In this document: positions 17,221-28,218 of the stretch, piece by piece | How positions within the stretch are numbered: the stretch's first letter is position 1 | Layout: each line of letters begins with the position of its first letter | The notes under the pieces: model-generated | What the model was told of the DNA's origin: nothing | Seen by the model: only the letters and a program-made list of their open reading frames with translations | Databases searched by the model: none | Assembly: GCA_017436245.1 (NCBI GenBank) | Contig: JAFSDN010000051.1 | Coordinates: 1-46,235 of the forward strand | Length of the DNA: 46,235 nucleotides | Reading direction: 5' to 3' | DNA from: Clostridia bacterium | GTDB lineage: Bacteria; Bacillota; Clostridia; Monoglobales; Monoglobaceae | Program-made: the position numbers and the translations under genes

Positions 17221-18198
17221 TTATTCTGCTGTTGCATCAAGCGGTGTTTTTCTGTTTTCATCAAACACTGTGTTTACAAGCTGGTTTGTTGCCGCCGTAT
17301 CTGCAATATAATATGAAATACCGCTTATCATTCTGGGTGCGCCGGGCAACTGATGCATTTTCACCTTATCAGCCGACATTTTTGAAATTGGCCCAAGATG
17401 CCTCAGCAAATCCTTTACAGAATAATTTGTTCTGACATATTTGGTAACAACACCAAAAATATCGGTTGCATCAGCAAGATACTTGGGCTGAAGTTTCTGT
17501 GCAACAATCGCCTTGAGGAATGCCTGCTGTGCTTCTATTCTGCCCAGGTCTCCCGTTGCATATCCCGAATATCCGGGGTTACCCTGTCTGAATCTCACAA
17601 AATCATGAGCCGCCTCACCATCAAGGTGCTGCATACCGGGTTTCAGGTCAATATGCAGATTCTGAATGGGATCATCGTATTTCATATGGAAAGGAATTTC
17701 AAAATCAACACCACCCAAAGCATCAATTATATCCTTAAATCCATCAAAGTCAACAGTCACGAAATAGTGTATCGGAAGACCGGTAAGCTCTTTTATCTTA
17801 CGAACAGCATAATCCTCGGGTTCCTCATAATTGCCTTTTCTGACCTCCTGCGCACCGATACCGATTGCCGCATTGACCTTCTGGTGTCCGTTCCCCACAG
17901 GAATTCTTGTATCTCTGGGAACAGACAAAACATTAATCTCGTTTGTATAGCCATTCAAACTCACAAGCATTATTGTATCACTTCTCATTCCGCCTTCATC
18001 AACGCCCAAAAGCAAAATATTAACAACACTCATTTCGCCCTGCGGAATTGCATCCAACTCATCAAGAAGTGTGGTTTCACCGCCAAAGCTTATACTTGTG
18101 ATGCTGTCTGCGGCAATGACTCCGCCAATGGTTGCAAGCATAACACACAAAGCACCCATCAAAGCCACAAATCTGTTTGTAATTTTGTAATGTTTCAT
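17221..18198 (-). CDS. LytR-CpsA-Psr (LCP) family cell-wall polymer transferase
   Basis: LCP proteins move completed wall polymers from undecaprenyl phosphate to peptidoglycan on the outer membrane face. This 325-residue protein has one N-terminal membrane segment (about 8-30) and an LCP domain with NILLLGVDEG, the arginine motif SVPRDTRIPV (about 90-100), the ALGGVDFEIP segment and DFVRFRQGN...DLGRIEAQQAFL. It is transcribed with the downstream GT-CsaB gene from its own promoter, so attachment of a pyruvylated secondary wall polymer is the likely role. ATG 18198 has AAAGG about 10 nt upstream; ATG 18207 is too close to that site. Confidence 0.92.
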   Translation of the reverse strand: MKHYKITNRFVALMGALCVMLATIGGVIAADSITSISFGGETTLLDELDAIPQGEMSVVNILLLGVDEGGMRSDTIMLVSLNGYTNEINVLSVPRDTRIPVGNGHQKVNAAIGIGAQEVRKGNYEEPEDYAVRKIKELTGLPIHYFVTVDFDGFKDIIDALGGVDFEIPFHMKYDDPIQNLHIDLKPGMQHLDGEAAHDFVRFRQGNPGYSGYATGDLGRIEAQQAFLKAIVAQKLQPKYLADATDIFGVVTKYVRTNYSVKDLLRHLGPISKMSADKVKMHQLPGAPRMISGISYYIADTAATNQLVNTVFDENRKTPLDATAE

Positions 18199-18247
18199 TT
18201 TATTCATGCCTTTCTTTTCAATCAAAAAACAATATTATACATTTTGC

Positions 18248-18276
18248 ATTATACACCAACAGCACAACAATGTCAA
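18248..18276 (-). promoter_or_regulatory. Consensus promoter of the LCP / GT-CsaB operon
   Basis: TTGACA at 18276-18271 and TATAAT at 18253-18248 are both perfect, with a 17-nt spacer, immediately after yhbY. This marks LCP and GT-CsaB as a separate transcription unit. Confidence 0.85.
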
Positions 18277-18292
18277 TTATTTCATCAAAAGT

Positions 18293-18574
18293 TTACATCT
18301 CGCAAAGGTTTTTGTCGCTCCGCTTATACAAAACAAATTTATTTCCAATCACAATAACAACCTGAGAACTTGTTTTCCTGGCAAGCTCCTCTGCCGCTTC
18401 ACGAATCCCCAGCATGGAATTTTCAAGCACATGAACCTTAATCAATTCCCGTGCCGCCAAAGCATCTGCCGCCATCTTAACCACGTTTTCCGAAACTCCG
18501 TCCTTTCCAATCTGATAAAGGGCAGGAACATTCGCCGCCAATCCTTTTAAATATGCTCTTTCCTTACTTGTCAT
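18293..18574 (-). CDS. yhbY: YhbY-family (CRM domain) RNA-binding protein
   Basis: This 93-residue protein is a single CRM domain: MTSKERAYLKGLA at the start, YQIGKDGVSENVV, LIKVHVLENS and a C-terminal VIVIGNKFVLYKRS where the family has a GKxxVLYR-like ending. YhbY proteins associate with pre-50S ribosomal particles. AAGGTGAAG precedes the ATG. It starts 21 nt after the rsmA stop, so the two are probably cotranscribed in a ribosome-assembly pair. Confidence 0.93.
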   Translation of the reverse strand: MTSKERAYLKGLAANVPALYQIGKDGVSENVVKMAADALAARELIKVHVLENSMLGIREAAEELARKTSSQVVIVIGNKFVLYKRSDKNLCEM

Positions 18575-18595
18575 TTTTCTTCACCTTTCTTAATT

Positions 18596-19477
18596 CTAAA
18601 GTAAATCCGAAAGCCTTGCAAACTGTTCAAGGCTCAGCTTTTCGCCTCTGATATTTACGTCAAGTCCAAGCTCCTCCAACGCCTTTTGAATTGAATCCTT
18701 TCCTATATTAATATAAGGACTTTTTGAAAGTGCGTTCAAAAGAGTCTTCCGCCGTTGTCCAAAAGCAGATTTAATAATCGCAAACATCCTGTCCTTATCC
18801 TTCACCACCACCGTTGGCTTTTCCTGAACCTCAAGGCGAATCACCACCGAAGCAACCTTTGGCTGAGGCATAAAGCAATGGGGCTCTGCCTTTGCAATGA
18901 TTTTTGGCACGGTGTAAAACTGCACCGCTGCCGAAAGCGCTCCGTAATCCTTTCCGCCGGGCAACGCTGCCATACGGTCGGCAACCTCTTTTTGCACCAT
19001 AACCGTCAAAGACTTCACAGGGATTTCGTCTTCAAGAAACTTCATTATAATGGGAGTGGTAATATAATAAGGTAGGTTTGCAACAACATGAACGGGAGCT
19101 TCGCCAAAATTCTCCGAAATAAGCTCCTTCAAATCCACCTTCAGAACATCCTCGTTCACAATCTTCACATTATCAAATTCGCCAAGGGTAAATTCAAGAA
19201 GGGGCATAAGACTTTTGTCAATTTCAACTGCCACAACTGATTTTGCTGTGTTTGCCAGTTCACGGGTAAGCACTCCTGCTCCCGGCCCGATTTCAAGAGC
19301 GCATGATTCACCGTCAACACCCGACCCCTCAACAATCCGGTTCAGAACATTTCCGTCAATCAAAAAGTTCTGCCCCAAAGACTTTGAAAAAGAGAACCCA
19401 TGCATTTCAATAACCTTTTTCAGCTCCGAAGGATTATAAAGCTTCACTTCCGCACCAACCTTTCCGGTATTTTCCAA
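18596..19477 (-). CDS. rsmA: 16S rRNA dimethyladenosine transferase
   Basis: RsmA (KsgA) dimethylates the two adjacent adenines in the 3' hairpin of 16S rRNA, a late 30S assembly checkpoint. The motifs are SKSLGQNFLID, the SAM site ALEIGPGAGVLTREL and the catalytic NLPYYITTP. The frame from 19477 (293 residues) opens with TTG and no ribosome site. A GTG at 19447 (283 residues), with GGAAAGG about 11 nt upstream, is an alternative start and gives the more usual N-terminus. It is divergent from rpoB. Confidence 0.95.
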   Translation of the reverse strand: MENTGKVGAEVKLYNPSELKKVIEMHGFSFSKSLGQNFLIDGNVLNRIVEGSGVDGESCALEIGPGAGVLTRELANTAKSVVAVEIDKSLMPLLEFTLGEFDNVKIVNEDVLKVDLKELISENFGEAPVHVVANLPYYITTPIIMKFLEDEIPVKSLTVMVQKEVADRMAALPGGKDYGALSAAVQFYTVPKIIAKAEPHCFMPQPKVASVVIRLEVQEKPTVVVKDKDRMFAIIKSAFGQRRKTLLNALSKSPYINIGKDSIQKALEELGLDVNIRGEKLSLEQFARLSDLL

Positions 19478-19552
19478 TACAGAACAACGGGCACCGGACG
19501 CACCCCGCCCAATGCCCTGTGAAATTTTTTGTCAATATTTTAAAAATTATGA

Positions 19553-19581
19553 TTGACAAGGGCAAAATCTTGTGATATAAT
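19553..19581 (+). promoter_or_regulatory. Consensus promoter of rpoB-rpoC
   Basis: TTGACA (19553-19558) and TATAAT (19576-19581) have a 17-nt spacer, both perfect. Transcription should start near 19588, leaving an untranslated leader of about 229 nt. Confidence 0.88.
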
Positions 19582-19587
19582 AGTTAC

Positions 19588-19816
19588 CTATTATAGTGCG
19601 TACTTTTGCGTATTTTTAATTTCACCCATATTTTCAACCGTATTTGCAGTATATCACATATGTATTAAAAATGCAATACTTGTTTAAAATATTTTTGTGA
19701 AATTTTTCCCAGGTGATGAAAGATAATACAACATATTGTGCAGCTATATGTGCTTTAAATACAATGCGACGGGCGTTTTCGTCCGGTCGTAAATATTACG
19801 AAGAGGTGATTGTTTT
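19588..19816 (+). promoter_or_regulatory. Long 5' untranslated leader of rpoB
   Basis: There is no gene in these 229 nt. The first 170 nt are AT-rich. At about 19768-19791 a GC-rich hairpin (CGACGGGCG, TTTT loop, CGTCCGGTCG with one bulged G) sits shortly before GAGGTGATT and the ATG. It has no T-run, so it is not a terminator. It could influence translation or RNase processing, but I do not recognise a known riboswitch or protein-leader family. Confidence 0.5.
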
Positions 19817-22800
19817 ATGGTACATCCGGTGAAATTGGGTAGAAATACCCGAATGAGCTACGGAAAGATTAGGGAAGTTATTGACATGCCTAATCTTATT
19901 GAAATCCAGAAAAATTCTTATGACTGGTTTTTAAACGAAGGTCTGAAAGAGGTCTTCCACGATGTGTCACCTATCACGGACTACACAGGCAATCTCATTT
20001 TGGAGTTCATTGATTACAGAATCGACATGACCCCCAAATATGACATTGAGGAATGTAAAGAGCGCGATGCTACATACGCAGCGCCCCTCAGAGTGAAAGT
20101 CCGCCTCATTAACAAAGAAACAGGCGAAGTCAAAGAACAGGAAATCTTTATGGGCGATTTCCCCATTATGACTCCATCAGGTACCTTTATTATAAACGGT
20201 GCTGAACGTGTTATCGTCAGCCAGCTTGTCCGTGCCCCAAGCGTATACTTTGCCGAGAAGTTTGACAAAATCGGTAAAAAACTCTTTACATCTCAGGTTA
20301 TTCCCAACCGTGGTGCATGGCTCGAATACGAAACAGACAGCAATGACCTTTTCCACGTTAAAATTGACAAGATGAGAAAAACTCCCATCACGGTTCTTAT
20401 CCGTGCTCTGGGCTTTGGAACAAATGCCGAAATCACAGAGCTTTTCGGCGAGGATGAACGCATTTTGCGTACAATGGAAAAAGATACAACGAAATCTGTT
20501 GAAGAGGGTCTTCTTGAGATTTACCGCAAGCTCCGTCCGGGCGAACCCCCCACGGTTGAAAGCGCACGGTCTCTCATAACAAACCTCTTCTTTGACCCCA
20601 AGCGTTATGACCTTGCAAGAGTCGGACGTTATAAGTTCAACAAAAAGCTCCGTCTTTCGGCACGTATCACAGGTCAGGTTTCTGCCGAAAACATCATTGA
20701 CAGCGAAACCGGTGAACTGATTGTTGCCGCAGGTGAAACAATCACAAAGGAAGCAGCTCATGCCATTGAAGTTGCTCACATCAGCAAGGTTAAAATCAAG
20801 GTCGACGACGAACACACAACCAATGTCATTTCAAACGGTATGGTTGACCTCCGTGACTTTGTTGACTACAATCCAAGAGATTATGAAATCAACGAAAATG
20901 TTCGTTACATTGTTCTCAAGGAAATTATGGACGAGTTCCCGGATGTAAACTCCGACGAATTCAAAAATGCCCTTCGTGAACGCCGTGACGAGCTTATTCC
21001 TAAACACATTCTGACCGATGACATCATTGCCTCCATTTCATATGTGGGCAACCTTGCAGCCGGAATCGGCTCGGTTGACGACATTGACCACCTTGGAAAC
21101 CGTCGTCTCCGCAGCGTTGGCGAGCTTCTTCAGAATCAGTTCAGAATCGGTCTTTCAAGAATGGAAAGAGTTGTCCGTGAAAGAATGTCCACACAGGATT
21201 TGGACGTTGTAACACCTCAGACGCTCATCAACATCCGTCCTGTGACATCAGCCGTGAAGGAATTCTTTGGTTCATCACAGCTTTCACAGTTCATGGATCA
21301 GATTAACCCCCTTGGCGAGCTTACTCACAAGAGAAGACTTTCAGCCCTTGGTCCCGGCGGTCTTTCAAGAGAGCGTGCAGGCTTTGAGGTGCGTGACGTT
21401 CACCACTCACACTACGGCCGTATGTGTCCCATCGAAACACCTGAAGGTCCCAACATCGGTCTTATCAACTCATTGAGTGGTTTTGCAAAGGTAAATGAAT
21501 ATGGCTTCATTGAAACACCTTACCGCAAGGTTGACAAGGAAACAGGTTGCGTAACCGATGAAGTTGAATATATGACAGCAGATACCGAAGAAGGATACTA
21601 CATTGCACAGGCAAATGAACCGCTGGAAGAAAACGGAAAGTTTATTGCCAAAAAAGTCGTAACAAGATACAAGGATCAGTTCCTTGAAATCAATGCAGAG
21701 CCCGGCAAGTGCCAGGTTGACTATATGGACGTTTCACCCCGTCAGGTTACATCAATTGCAACTGCAATGATTCCCTTCCTTGAAAACGACGACGCCAACC
21801 GTGCTCTCATGGGTTCAAATATGCAGCGTCAGGCAGTTCCCCTCCTCTGTCCCGAATCACCTATTATCGGAACAGGTATGGAATATAAAACAGCAAAAGA
21901 CTCAGGAATCTGTATTCTTGCAAAACGTGGCGGTGTTGTTACAAAGGTATCGGCACGTCAGATTGAAATTGCAACAGATGATGGCGATTCCGACACATAC
22001 AAGCTCATAAAATTCATGCGTTCAAACCAGGGTCATTGTATGAACCAGCGTCCCATCGTTGTTGAGGGCGAAAGAGTTGAAGCAGGCGACATCATTGCCG
22101 ACGGTCCTTCAACAAAGAACGGTGAAATCGGTCTTGGCCGCAACATTCTCATTGGCTTTATGACATGGGAAGGCTACAACTACGAGGATGCTATGCTCAT
22201 CAGCGAACAGTTGGTTAAGGACGATATTCTTACATCAATCCATATCGAAGAATATGAGATTGAATCACGTGACACAAAGCTTGGCCCCGAAGAAATCACA
22301 AGAGACATTCCAAACGTTGGTGAAGATGCACTGAAAGACCTTGACGAGCGTGGAATCATCCGTATCGGTGCCGAAGTTTCAAGCGGTGACATCCTTGTTG
22401 GTAAGGTTACTCCCAAGGGTGAAACCGAACTCAGTGCCGAAGAACGACTTCTCCGTGCAATATTCGGAGAAAAAGCCCGTGAAGTACGTGACACATCACT
22501 CCGTGTACCCCACGGCGAATACGGCATTATTGTTGACGTAAAAGTATTTACCCGTGAGAACAGCGATGAGCTTCCTCCCGGCGTAACACAGATAGTTCGT
22601 TGCTACATCGCACAGAAGAGAAAAATCTCCGTTGGTGACAAAATGGCTGGCCGCCACGGAAACAAGGGTGTTATTTCAAGAATTCTTCCTGAAGAAGATA
22701 TGCCCTTCCTCCCCGACGGAACACCTCTCCAGATTGTACTGAACCCCCTGGGCGTACCTTCACGTATGAACATCGGTCAGGTTCTTGAGGTTCACCTTGG

Positions 22801-23569
22801 CTACGCAGCAAAGGCACTTGGCTGGAAGGTTGCAACTCCGGTATTCGATGGTGCAAACGAAGACGATATTATGGATGCTCTTGAGCAGGCAGGATACTCA
22901 CGTGACGGAAAAACCGTCCTCTACGACGGCCGTACAGGTGACCCCTTTGACAATCGTGTAACCGTTGGTTATATGCATATGCTGAAGCTGGCTCACTTGG
23001 TTGATGACAAAATCCATGCCCGTTCAACCGGTCCTTACTCATTGGTAACACAGCAGCCTCTGGGCGGTAAAGCTCAGTTCGGCGGACAGAGATTCGGTGA
23101 AATGGAAGTTTGGGCGCTGGAAGCATACGGCGCAGCATACACACTTCAGGAAATTCTGACGGTTAAGTCGGACGATGTTGTTGGACGTGTTAAGACCTAT
23201 GAATCAATTGTCAAAGGCGAAAATATTCCAACACCCGGTATTCCCGAATCCTTCAAGGTTCTTATCAAGGAACTCCAGAGTCTTGCTCTTGATGTCAAGG
23301 TTCTTGATTCCGACGGTAATGAAGTAATCCTCAAAGAAAGTATCGACGATGACGAAGGCGAAGATTTGCAGGTTAACATCGACAGAGCAGAAGATGCACC
23401 CGAAGCTCTCCCCACAGATGGCGGTGAGGATTCAGAGGATGACCTTCTTGAAAGCGAGCTCTTCTATGAATTTGAGGACACAATGGACAGCGAAATGCCC
23501 GACGATTCAAGCTTTGAAGATGATGACTTTGCTGACTTTGATTCCTCCGATGATGACCTTGATTTCTAA
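19817..23569 (+). CDS. rpoB: RNA polymerase beta subunit
   Basis: RpoB forms half of the RNA polymerase active-site cleft and carries the rifampicin site. The 1250 residues are full length, beginning [18 protein letters not shown]. The rifampicin region reads [33 protein letters not shown], interrupted here only by reading convention, with wild-type-looking residues. The C-terminal catalytic part includes [13 protein letters not shown]. After the core ends there is a very acidic tail of about 75 residues rich in Asp and Glu. GAGGTGATT precedes the ATG. Unusually, rpoB is not preceded by rplL or rplJ but has its own promoter next to divergent rsmA. Confidence 0.99.
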   Translation: MVHPVKLGRNTRMSYGKIREVIDMPNLIEIQKNSYDWFLNEGLKEVFHDVSPITDYTGNLILEFIDYRIDMTPKYDIEECKERDATYAAPLRVKVRLINKETGEVKEQEIFMGDFPIMTPSGTFIINGAERVIVSQLVRAPSVYFAEKFDKIGKKLFTSQVIPNRGAWLEYETDSNDLFHVKIDKMRKTPITVLIRALGFGTNAEITELFGEDERILRTMEKDTTKSVEEGLLEIYRKLRPGEPPTVESARSLITNLFFDPKRYDLARVGRYKFNKKLRLSARITGQVSAENIIDSETGELIVAAGETITKEAAHAIEVAHISKVKIKVDDEHTTNVISNGMVDLRDFVDYNPRDYEINENVRYIVLKEIMDEFPDVNSDEFKNALRERRDELIPKHILTDDIIASISYVGNLAAGIGSVDDIDHLGNRRLRSVGELLQNQFRIGLSRMERVVRERMSTQDLDVVTPQTLINIRPVTSAVKEFFGSSQLSQFMDQINPLGELTHKRRLSALGPGGLSRERAGFEVRDVHHSHYGRMCPIETPEGPNIGLINSLSGFAKVNEYGFIETPYRKVDKETGCVTDEVEYMTADTEEGYYIAQANEPLEENGKFIAKKVVTRYKDQFLEINAEPGKCQVDYMDVSPRQVTSIATAMIPFLENDDANRALMGSNMQRQAVPLLCPESPIIGTGMEYKTAKDSGICILAKRGGVVTKVSARQIEIATDDGDSDTYKLIKFMRSNQGHCMNQRPIVVEGERVEAGDIIADGPSTKNGEIGLGRNILIGFMTWEGYNYEDAMLISEQLVKDDILTSIHIEEYEIESRDTKLGPEEITRDIPNVGEDALKDLDERGIIRIGAEVSSGDILVGKVTPKGETELSAEERLLRAIFGEKAREVRDTSLRVPHGEYGIIVDVKVFTRENSDELPPGVTQIVRCYIAQKRKISVGDKMAGRHGNKGVISRILPEEDMPFLPDGTPLQIVLNPLGVPSRMNIGQVLEVHLGYAAKALGWKVATPVFDGANEDDIMDALEQAGYSRDGKTVLYDGRTGDPFDNRVTVGYMHMLKLAHLVDDKIHARSTGPYSLVTQQPLGGKAQFGGQRFGEMEVWALEAYGAAYTLQEILTVKSDDVVGRVKTYESIVKGENIPTPGIPESFKVLIKELQSLALDVKVLDSDGNEVILKESIDDDEGEDLQVNIDRAEDAPEALPTDGGEDSEDDLLESELFYEFEDTMDSEMPDDSSFEDDDFADFDSSDDDLDF

Positions 23570-23586
23570 GGATTTTTCCTTTCCTG

Positions 23587-23656
23587 CTTTCCGCCGCTCA
23601 TAGCGGGAAGTGCGGATGCATGATTAATAACGGGCGATTCGTGAATCGCCCCTACA
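23587..23656. repeat. Two inverted repeats in the rpoB-rpoC gap
   Basis: The 117-nt intergenic stretch contains TCCGC...GCGGA around 23590-23615. It also contains a perfect palindrome, GGGCGATTC/GAATCGCCC, at 23632-23651, followed by CCTAC. The second resembles the repeat at 7663-7688. There is no T-run, so rpoC should still be cotranscribed. The hairpins may mark RNA processing or be a dispersed repeat. Confidence 0.6.
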
Positions 23657-23686
23657 ATTTGTGAGCAGAAAGTCGAGTGATATTGT

Positions 23687-26600
23687 ATGAGTGAATACCA
23701 AAATTTTGATGCTATACAAATAGGTCTTGCATCACCCGAAAAGATCAGAGAATGGTCTCACGGTGAGGTAAAAAAGCCCGAAACAATAAATTACAGAACC
23801 TTGAAACCCGAAAAAGACGGTCTTTTCTGCGAAAAAATCTTTGGTCCTCAAAAGGACTGGGAATGTAACTGCGGAAAGTATAAGCGTGTACGTTACAAGG
23901 GCGTTGTCTGTGACCGATGCGGTGTTGAAGTAACACGCGCAAAGGTTCGCCGTGAAAGAATGGGTCACATTGAGCTTGCTGTTCCCGTATCTCATATATG
24001 GTACTTCAAGGGAATCCCCAGCCGTATGGGTCTCATCCTTGATATGTCACCCCGTCTTCTTGAAAAAGTTCTTTACTTTGCAGCATATGTTGTAATTGAC
24101 CCCGGCAAAACCGGACTTATGAAAAATCAAATCCTCAGTGAAAGAGAATACCGTGAAGAAGTTGAAAAATACGGTGAAAGCTCCTTCAAAGCAGGAATGG
24201 GTGCCGAAGCAGTTCTTGAAATGCTTCAGGCAATTGACCTTGAAGCTCTTTACGAGGAGCTGAAGGCAGACCTTGAAGGCGCAAAGGGTCAGAAAAAAAT
24301 CAGAACGGTTCGCCGTCTTGAGGTTGTTGATTCATTCCGTCAATCAGGCAACAAGCCCGAATGGATGATTATGCCCGTAATCCCCGTTATTCCTCCTGAA
24401 ATCAGACCTATGGTTCAGCTGGACGGCGGCAGATTTGCAACTTCCGACCTCAACGACTTATACCGTCGTGTAATCAACAGAAACAATCGTCTTAAAAGAC
24501 TTCTTGACCTTGGTGCTCCCGAAATCATCGTAAGAAACGAAAAAAGAATGCTTCAGGAAGCCGTTGATGCTCTCATTGACAACGGCAGACGCGGCAGACC
24601 TGTTACAGGTCCCGGAAACAGACCTCTCAAATCTCTCTCCGATATGCTCAAGGGTAAGCAGGGTCGTTTCCGTCAGAACCTTCTTGGTAAGCGTGTTGAC
24701 TATTCGGGACGTTCAGTTATCGTTGTTGGCCCTGAACTGAAGATTTATCAGTGCGGTCTCCCCAAGAAAATGGCTCTTGAACTGTTCAAGCCCTTTGTTA
24801 TGAAGAAATTGGTTAACGACGGCTTGGCACACAACATAAAATCAGCAAAGAGAATGGTTGAGCGTGTTCGCCCCGAGGTTTGGGATGTGCTTGAAAGCGT
24901 AATTTCCGAGCATCCCGTGCTTCTGAACCGTGCCCCAACACTTCACAGGCTTGGTATTCAGGCATTTGAACCCGTACTTGTTGAAGGTAAGGCTCTCAAG
25001 CTCCATCCTCTTGTATGTACAGCCTTCAACGCCGACTTCGACGGTGACCAGATGGCGGTTCACCTTCCCCTGTCAGCTGAAGCACAGGCAGAAGCAAGAT
25101 TCCTTATGCTCTCTGCAAACAACCTCTTGAAGCCTCAGGACGGTAACCCCGTAACTGTACCTACACAGGATATGGTTCTTGGTTCATACTACCTGACAAT
25201 TCAGATTGATGACGAGCTTGGTGCAGGCAAAGTCTTTGGCAGCGAAGACGAAGCAACTCTTGCTTACGCAAACGGTGCTGTTGGACTTCATGCTCCAATC
25301 AAGGTTCGTATCACAAGAGAAATAAACGGCGAAAAGGTTACAGGCATCATAGATGCAACCGTTGGCCGTCTCATATTCAATGAAAAGATTCCGCAGGATC
25401 TTGGTTTTGTTGACAGAAGCAAGCCCGAAAACGCCCTTGCGCTGGAGGTTGCTTTCCGTGTTGACAAAAAGAAGCTTGGTCAGATTATTGACAAGAGCAT
25501 CAAGATTCACGGCATCACAGAAACCGCAACCTTGCTTGACGACGTAAAGGCAATGGGCTTCAAGTATTCAACACGCGGTGCAATCACCGTTGGCGTTTCT
25601 GATATGGAAATTCCTGAAGAAAAGAAGGTTTACCTTGCCGAAGCCGAAGAAGAAATCGAAAAGGTAACAAAGAAGTACCTCCGTGGTCTTCTTACAGACG
25701 AAGAAAGATATGCAAAGGTTATCCAAATCTGGTCTGAAACTTCAAACAAGGTAACAGATGCCCTGATGAAGAATCTTGACGAGCTCAACCCAATCTTCAT
25801 GATGGCAAACTCCGGTGCCCGTGGTAGCGTTAACCAGATTCGTCAGCTTGCCGCAATGCGTGGTCTTATGGCTGACACAACCGGACGTACAATCGAAATT
25901 CCAATCAAGGCAAACTTCCGTGAAGGTCTGACGGTTCTGGAATACTTTATTTCAACACACGGTGCCCGTAAAGGTCTTACCGATACAGCGCTCCGTACAG
26001 CCGACTCAGGTTACCTCACACGTCGTCTCGTTGACGTTTCACAGGATGTTATCATCCGTGAAGACGACTGTGGCACCGATGACGGTATCATTGTTCGTGA
26101 CATCAAGGACGGAAACGAAATCATCGAAAAAATCAAAGACCGTCTTGTTGGCCGTGTTGTTTGTGACAATGTGGTTAACCCCGAAACAGGCGAACTTCTT
26201 GTTGAAAAGAATGCAATGATTACACCCGCACAGGCAGATGCAATCACAGCTGCAGGTGTTGAGAGTGTGAAAATCCGCAGCGTTCTCAAATGCCGTTCCA
26301 GAATTGGTGTTTGTGCAAAATGTTACGGACACAACCTTGCAAATGGCGAAACTGTTAACATCGGCGAAGCAGTTGGTATTATTGCGGCTCAGTCAATCGG
26401 TGAACCCGGTACACAGCTCACAATGAGAACCTTCCATGCCGGCGGTGTTGCAGGCGGCGACGACATCACACAGGGTCTCCCCCGTGTTGAAGAATTGTTC
26501 GAAGCAAGAAAGCCAAAGGGTCTTGCGATTATTGCCGAAATCGGCGGTCGTGTAAAGATTACCGAAAACAAAAAGAAGCGTGAAGTTACCATTCTCAACG

Positions 26601-27214
26601 ATGAAATTGGTGACAGCGCAACCTACCTCATCCCCTATGGCTCACGAATCAAGGTTCGTGAAGATCAGGTGATTGAAGCAGGTGACGAGCTTACAGAAGG
26701 TTCAATCAATCCTCACGACATCCTTGCAATCAAGGGCTACACCGCTGTTCAGGACTACCTCATTCAGGAAGTTCAGCGTGTGTACCGTCTCCAGGGCGTT
26801 GACATCAACGACAAGCATATTGAAGTTATTGTCCGTCAGATGATGCACAAGGTAAAGGTTGAGGATGCAGGCGATACGCACTTCCTCACAGGTTCACTTG
26901 TTGAGCGCTATGAGCTTGAAAGAGTGAACATTCAGATGCGTGAAGAAGGCAAGCAGGAGGCTCAATATTCAGAAGTCCTCATGGGTATCACAAAAGCCGC
27001 TCTTGCAACCGACTCCTTCCTCTCTGCTGCTTCCTTCCAGGAAACAACAAGAGTTCTTACAGAAGCCGCAATCAAGGGCAAAATTGATCCGCTTGTTGGT
27101 CTCAAAGAAAACGTTATCATCGGTAAGCTTGTTCCGGCAGGAACAGGTACACCTCAGTACAGCAAGGTGGATATTGTTCCCACAGACTTCACCGAAGACG
27201 TAATCTTCAACTAA
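23687..27214 (+). CDS. rpoC: RNA polymerase beta' subunit
   Basis: RpoC provides the catalytic metal site of RNA polymerase. The 1175 residues include the N-terminal zinc site [19 protein letters not shown] (about 65-85), the catalytic [12 protein letters not shown] (about 447-458) and the second zinc site [15 protein letters not shown] (about 868-882). No stop or insertion interrupts it. The ribosome site (GAGTGA) is weak. It is followed by a strong bidirectional terminator. Firmicutes rpoC usually leads to rpsL-rpsG-fusA; here a restriction-modification island lies beyond instead. Confidence 0.99.
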   Translation: MSEYQNFDAIQIGLASPEKIREWSHGEVKKPETINYRTLKPEKDGLFCEKIFGPQKDWECNCGKYKRVRYKGVVCDRCGVEVTRAKVRRERMGHIELAVPVSHIWYFKGIPSRMGLILDMSPRLLEKVLYFAAYVVIDPGKTGLMKNQILSEREYREEVEKYGESSFKAGMGAEAVLEMLQAIDLEALYEELKADLEGAKGQKKIRTVRRLEVVDSFRQSGNKPEWMIMPVIPVIPPEIRPMVQLDGGRFATSDLNDLYRRVINRNNRLKRLLDLGAPEIIVRNEKRMLQEAVDALIDNGRRGRPVTGPGNRPLKSLSDMLKGKQGRFRQNLLGKRVDYSGRSVIVVGPELKIYQCGLPKKMALELFKPFVMKKLVNDGLAHNIKSAKRMVERVRPEVWDVLESVISEHPVLLNRAPTLHRLGIQAFEPVLVEGKALKLHPLVCTAFNADFDGDQMAVHLPLSAEAQAEARFLMLSANNLLKPQDGNPVTVPTQDMVLGSYYLTIQIDDELGAGKVFGSEDEATLAYANGAVGLHAPIKVRITREINGEKVTGIIDATVGRLIFNEKIPQDLGFVDRSKPENALALEVAFRVDKKKLGQIIDKSIKIHGITETATLLDDVKAMGFKYSTRGAITVGVSDMEIPEEKKVYLAEAEEEIEKVTKKYLRGLLTDEERYAKVIQIWSETSNKVTDALMKNLDELNPIFMMANSGARGSVNQIRQLAAMRGLMADTTGRTIEIPIKANFREGLTVLEYFISTHGARKGLTDTALRTADSGYLTRRLVDVSQDVIIREDDCGTDDGIIVRDIKDGNEIIEKIKDRLVGRVVCDNVVNPETGELLVEKNAMITPAQADAITAAGVESVKIRSVLKCRSRIGVCAKCYGHNLANGETVNIGEAVGIIAAQSIGEPGTQLTMRTFHAGGVAGGDDITQGLPRVEELFEARKPKGLAIIAEIGGRVKITENKKKREVTILNDEIGDSATYLIPYGSRIKVREDQVIEAGDELTEGSINPHDILAIKGYTAVQDYLIQEVQRVYRLQGVDINDKHIEVIVRQMMHKVKVEDAGDTHFLTGSLVERYELERVNIQMREEGKQEAQYSEVLMGITKAALATDSFLSAASFQETTRVLTEAAIKGKIDPLVGLKENVIIGKLVPAGTGTPQYSKVDIVPTDFTEDVIFN

Positions 27215-27220
27215 AAAAAT

Positions 27221-27263
27221 CAGGCTATGCAATCATTTTCGATTGCATAGCCTGTTTGTTTTT
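27221..27263. terminator. Strong bidirectional terminator after rpoC
   Basis: A perfect 14-bp stem, CAGGCTATGCAATC (27221-27234) with GATTGCATAGCCTG (27241-27254), has a 6-nt loop. TTTGTTTTT follows on the plus strand and a T7 run on the minus strand. It also ends the restriction-modification transcript. Confidence 0.93.
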
Positions 27264-27317
27264 AATCGAATTTACCGCTTTTACTATTAGAAACCATTTA
27301 TTAATCAAATCACAAAA

Positions 27318-28208
27318 CTATTTTAGTCTTTCGGTAACAACTTTATAATAATCATAATTAATCTCGATACCTATATACTCTCGATTTAACTCTTTTGCAG
27401 CCTGTAAAGTTGAACCACAGCCACAAAACGGATCAAGAACAATTTGACCTTCTATCGTTGTCAACTCTATCAAATACTTCATCAAAGCAATAGGTTTTTG
27501 CGCAGGATGTAATCCTCTATCAGACTTCTCCGCCTTACATTTTATTATATTAGAACAAACCTCTATTCCTTGATTTAACAGCGGATTTCTTTTTATTGCT
27601 TTTTCATTATATCCGCCAACTTCATTTTCAATAATATTATCAGTAAGCGTATCACCAATTTTATAAGGTTTCATAAACCATAAAATAGGTTCAAACAGCG
27701 GTCTCAGATTTCCAATTTTCCAACCATCCCATTTTTCTTCATTCTGTGTATCATTTCTTCTATTAAACACAACAGATACATTCTGCGCTCTGTGAGCTGC
27801 CGCATCTTTTTGCCAAGCAATCATATCTTTGAATATAAATCCTGCATCCTCAAGTGCAGAAATACATCTGTGCGCAAATCTACGTCCGGCAAAAATAAAA
27901 CAGCTTGCCCCCGGTTTAAGAACTCTAAACCATTCTGGAGCCCACTTTGAACACCATTGATAATATTCTAAAGGCATCTTTTTATCCGCTTCAGACCAGC
28001 CATTCAGCGGCTTGCCTCTTTTTTTAAACAATGAGCTTTTTTCCTGTGCAGGACTTTTTCCAAGCAATGCAGAATTGGAATTGCTATGAAGAATATCCCA
28101 CTCCTCAAATGATATTCCATAAGGAATATCAGAAAGAATTAAATGAACTGATTCACTTTTAAATTGTTTTATTTCTATAATGGAATCTCCATATATTATT
28201 TTACTCAT
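27318..28208 (-). CDS. DNA (adenine-N6) methyltransferase of a HindIII-type system
   Basis: This 296-residue enzyme has the catalytic motif SDIPYG at residues 26-31 near the N-terminus and the SAM motif VLDPFCGCGSTLQAAK near the C-terminus. That is the beta-class order, with the recognition region between them. HPAQKP just before the SAM motif is also typical. Its partner is a HindIII-family endonuclease 10 nt upstream, so methylation of adenine in AAGCTT is the specific prediction. The ATG at 28208 follows TAGGT and avoids overlap with the nuclease; an earlier ATG at 28238 would overlap it. Codon use is richer in A/T than in the neighbours, suggesting acquisition by transfer. Confidence 0.88.
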   Translation of the reverse strand: MSKIIYGDSIIEIKQFKSESVHLILSDIPYGISFEEWDILHSNSNSALLGKSPAQEKSSLFKKRGKPLNGWSEADKKMPLEYYQWCSKWAPEWFRVLKPGASCFIFAGRRFAHRCISALEDAGFIFKDMIAWQKDAAAHRAQNVSVVFNRRNDTQNEEKWDGWKIGNLRPLFEPILWFMKPYKIGDTLTDNIIENEVGGYNEKAIKRNPLLNQGIEVCSNIIKCKAEKSDRGLHPAQKPIALMKYLIELTTIEGQIVLDPFCGCGSTLQAAKELNREYIGIEINYDYYKVVTERLK

Positions 28209-28218
28209 ATTAATATAC

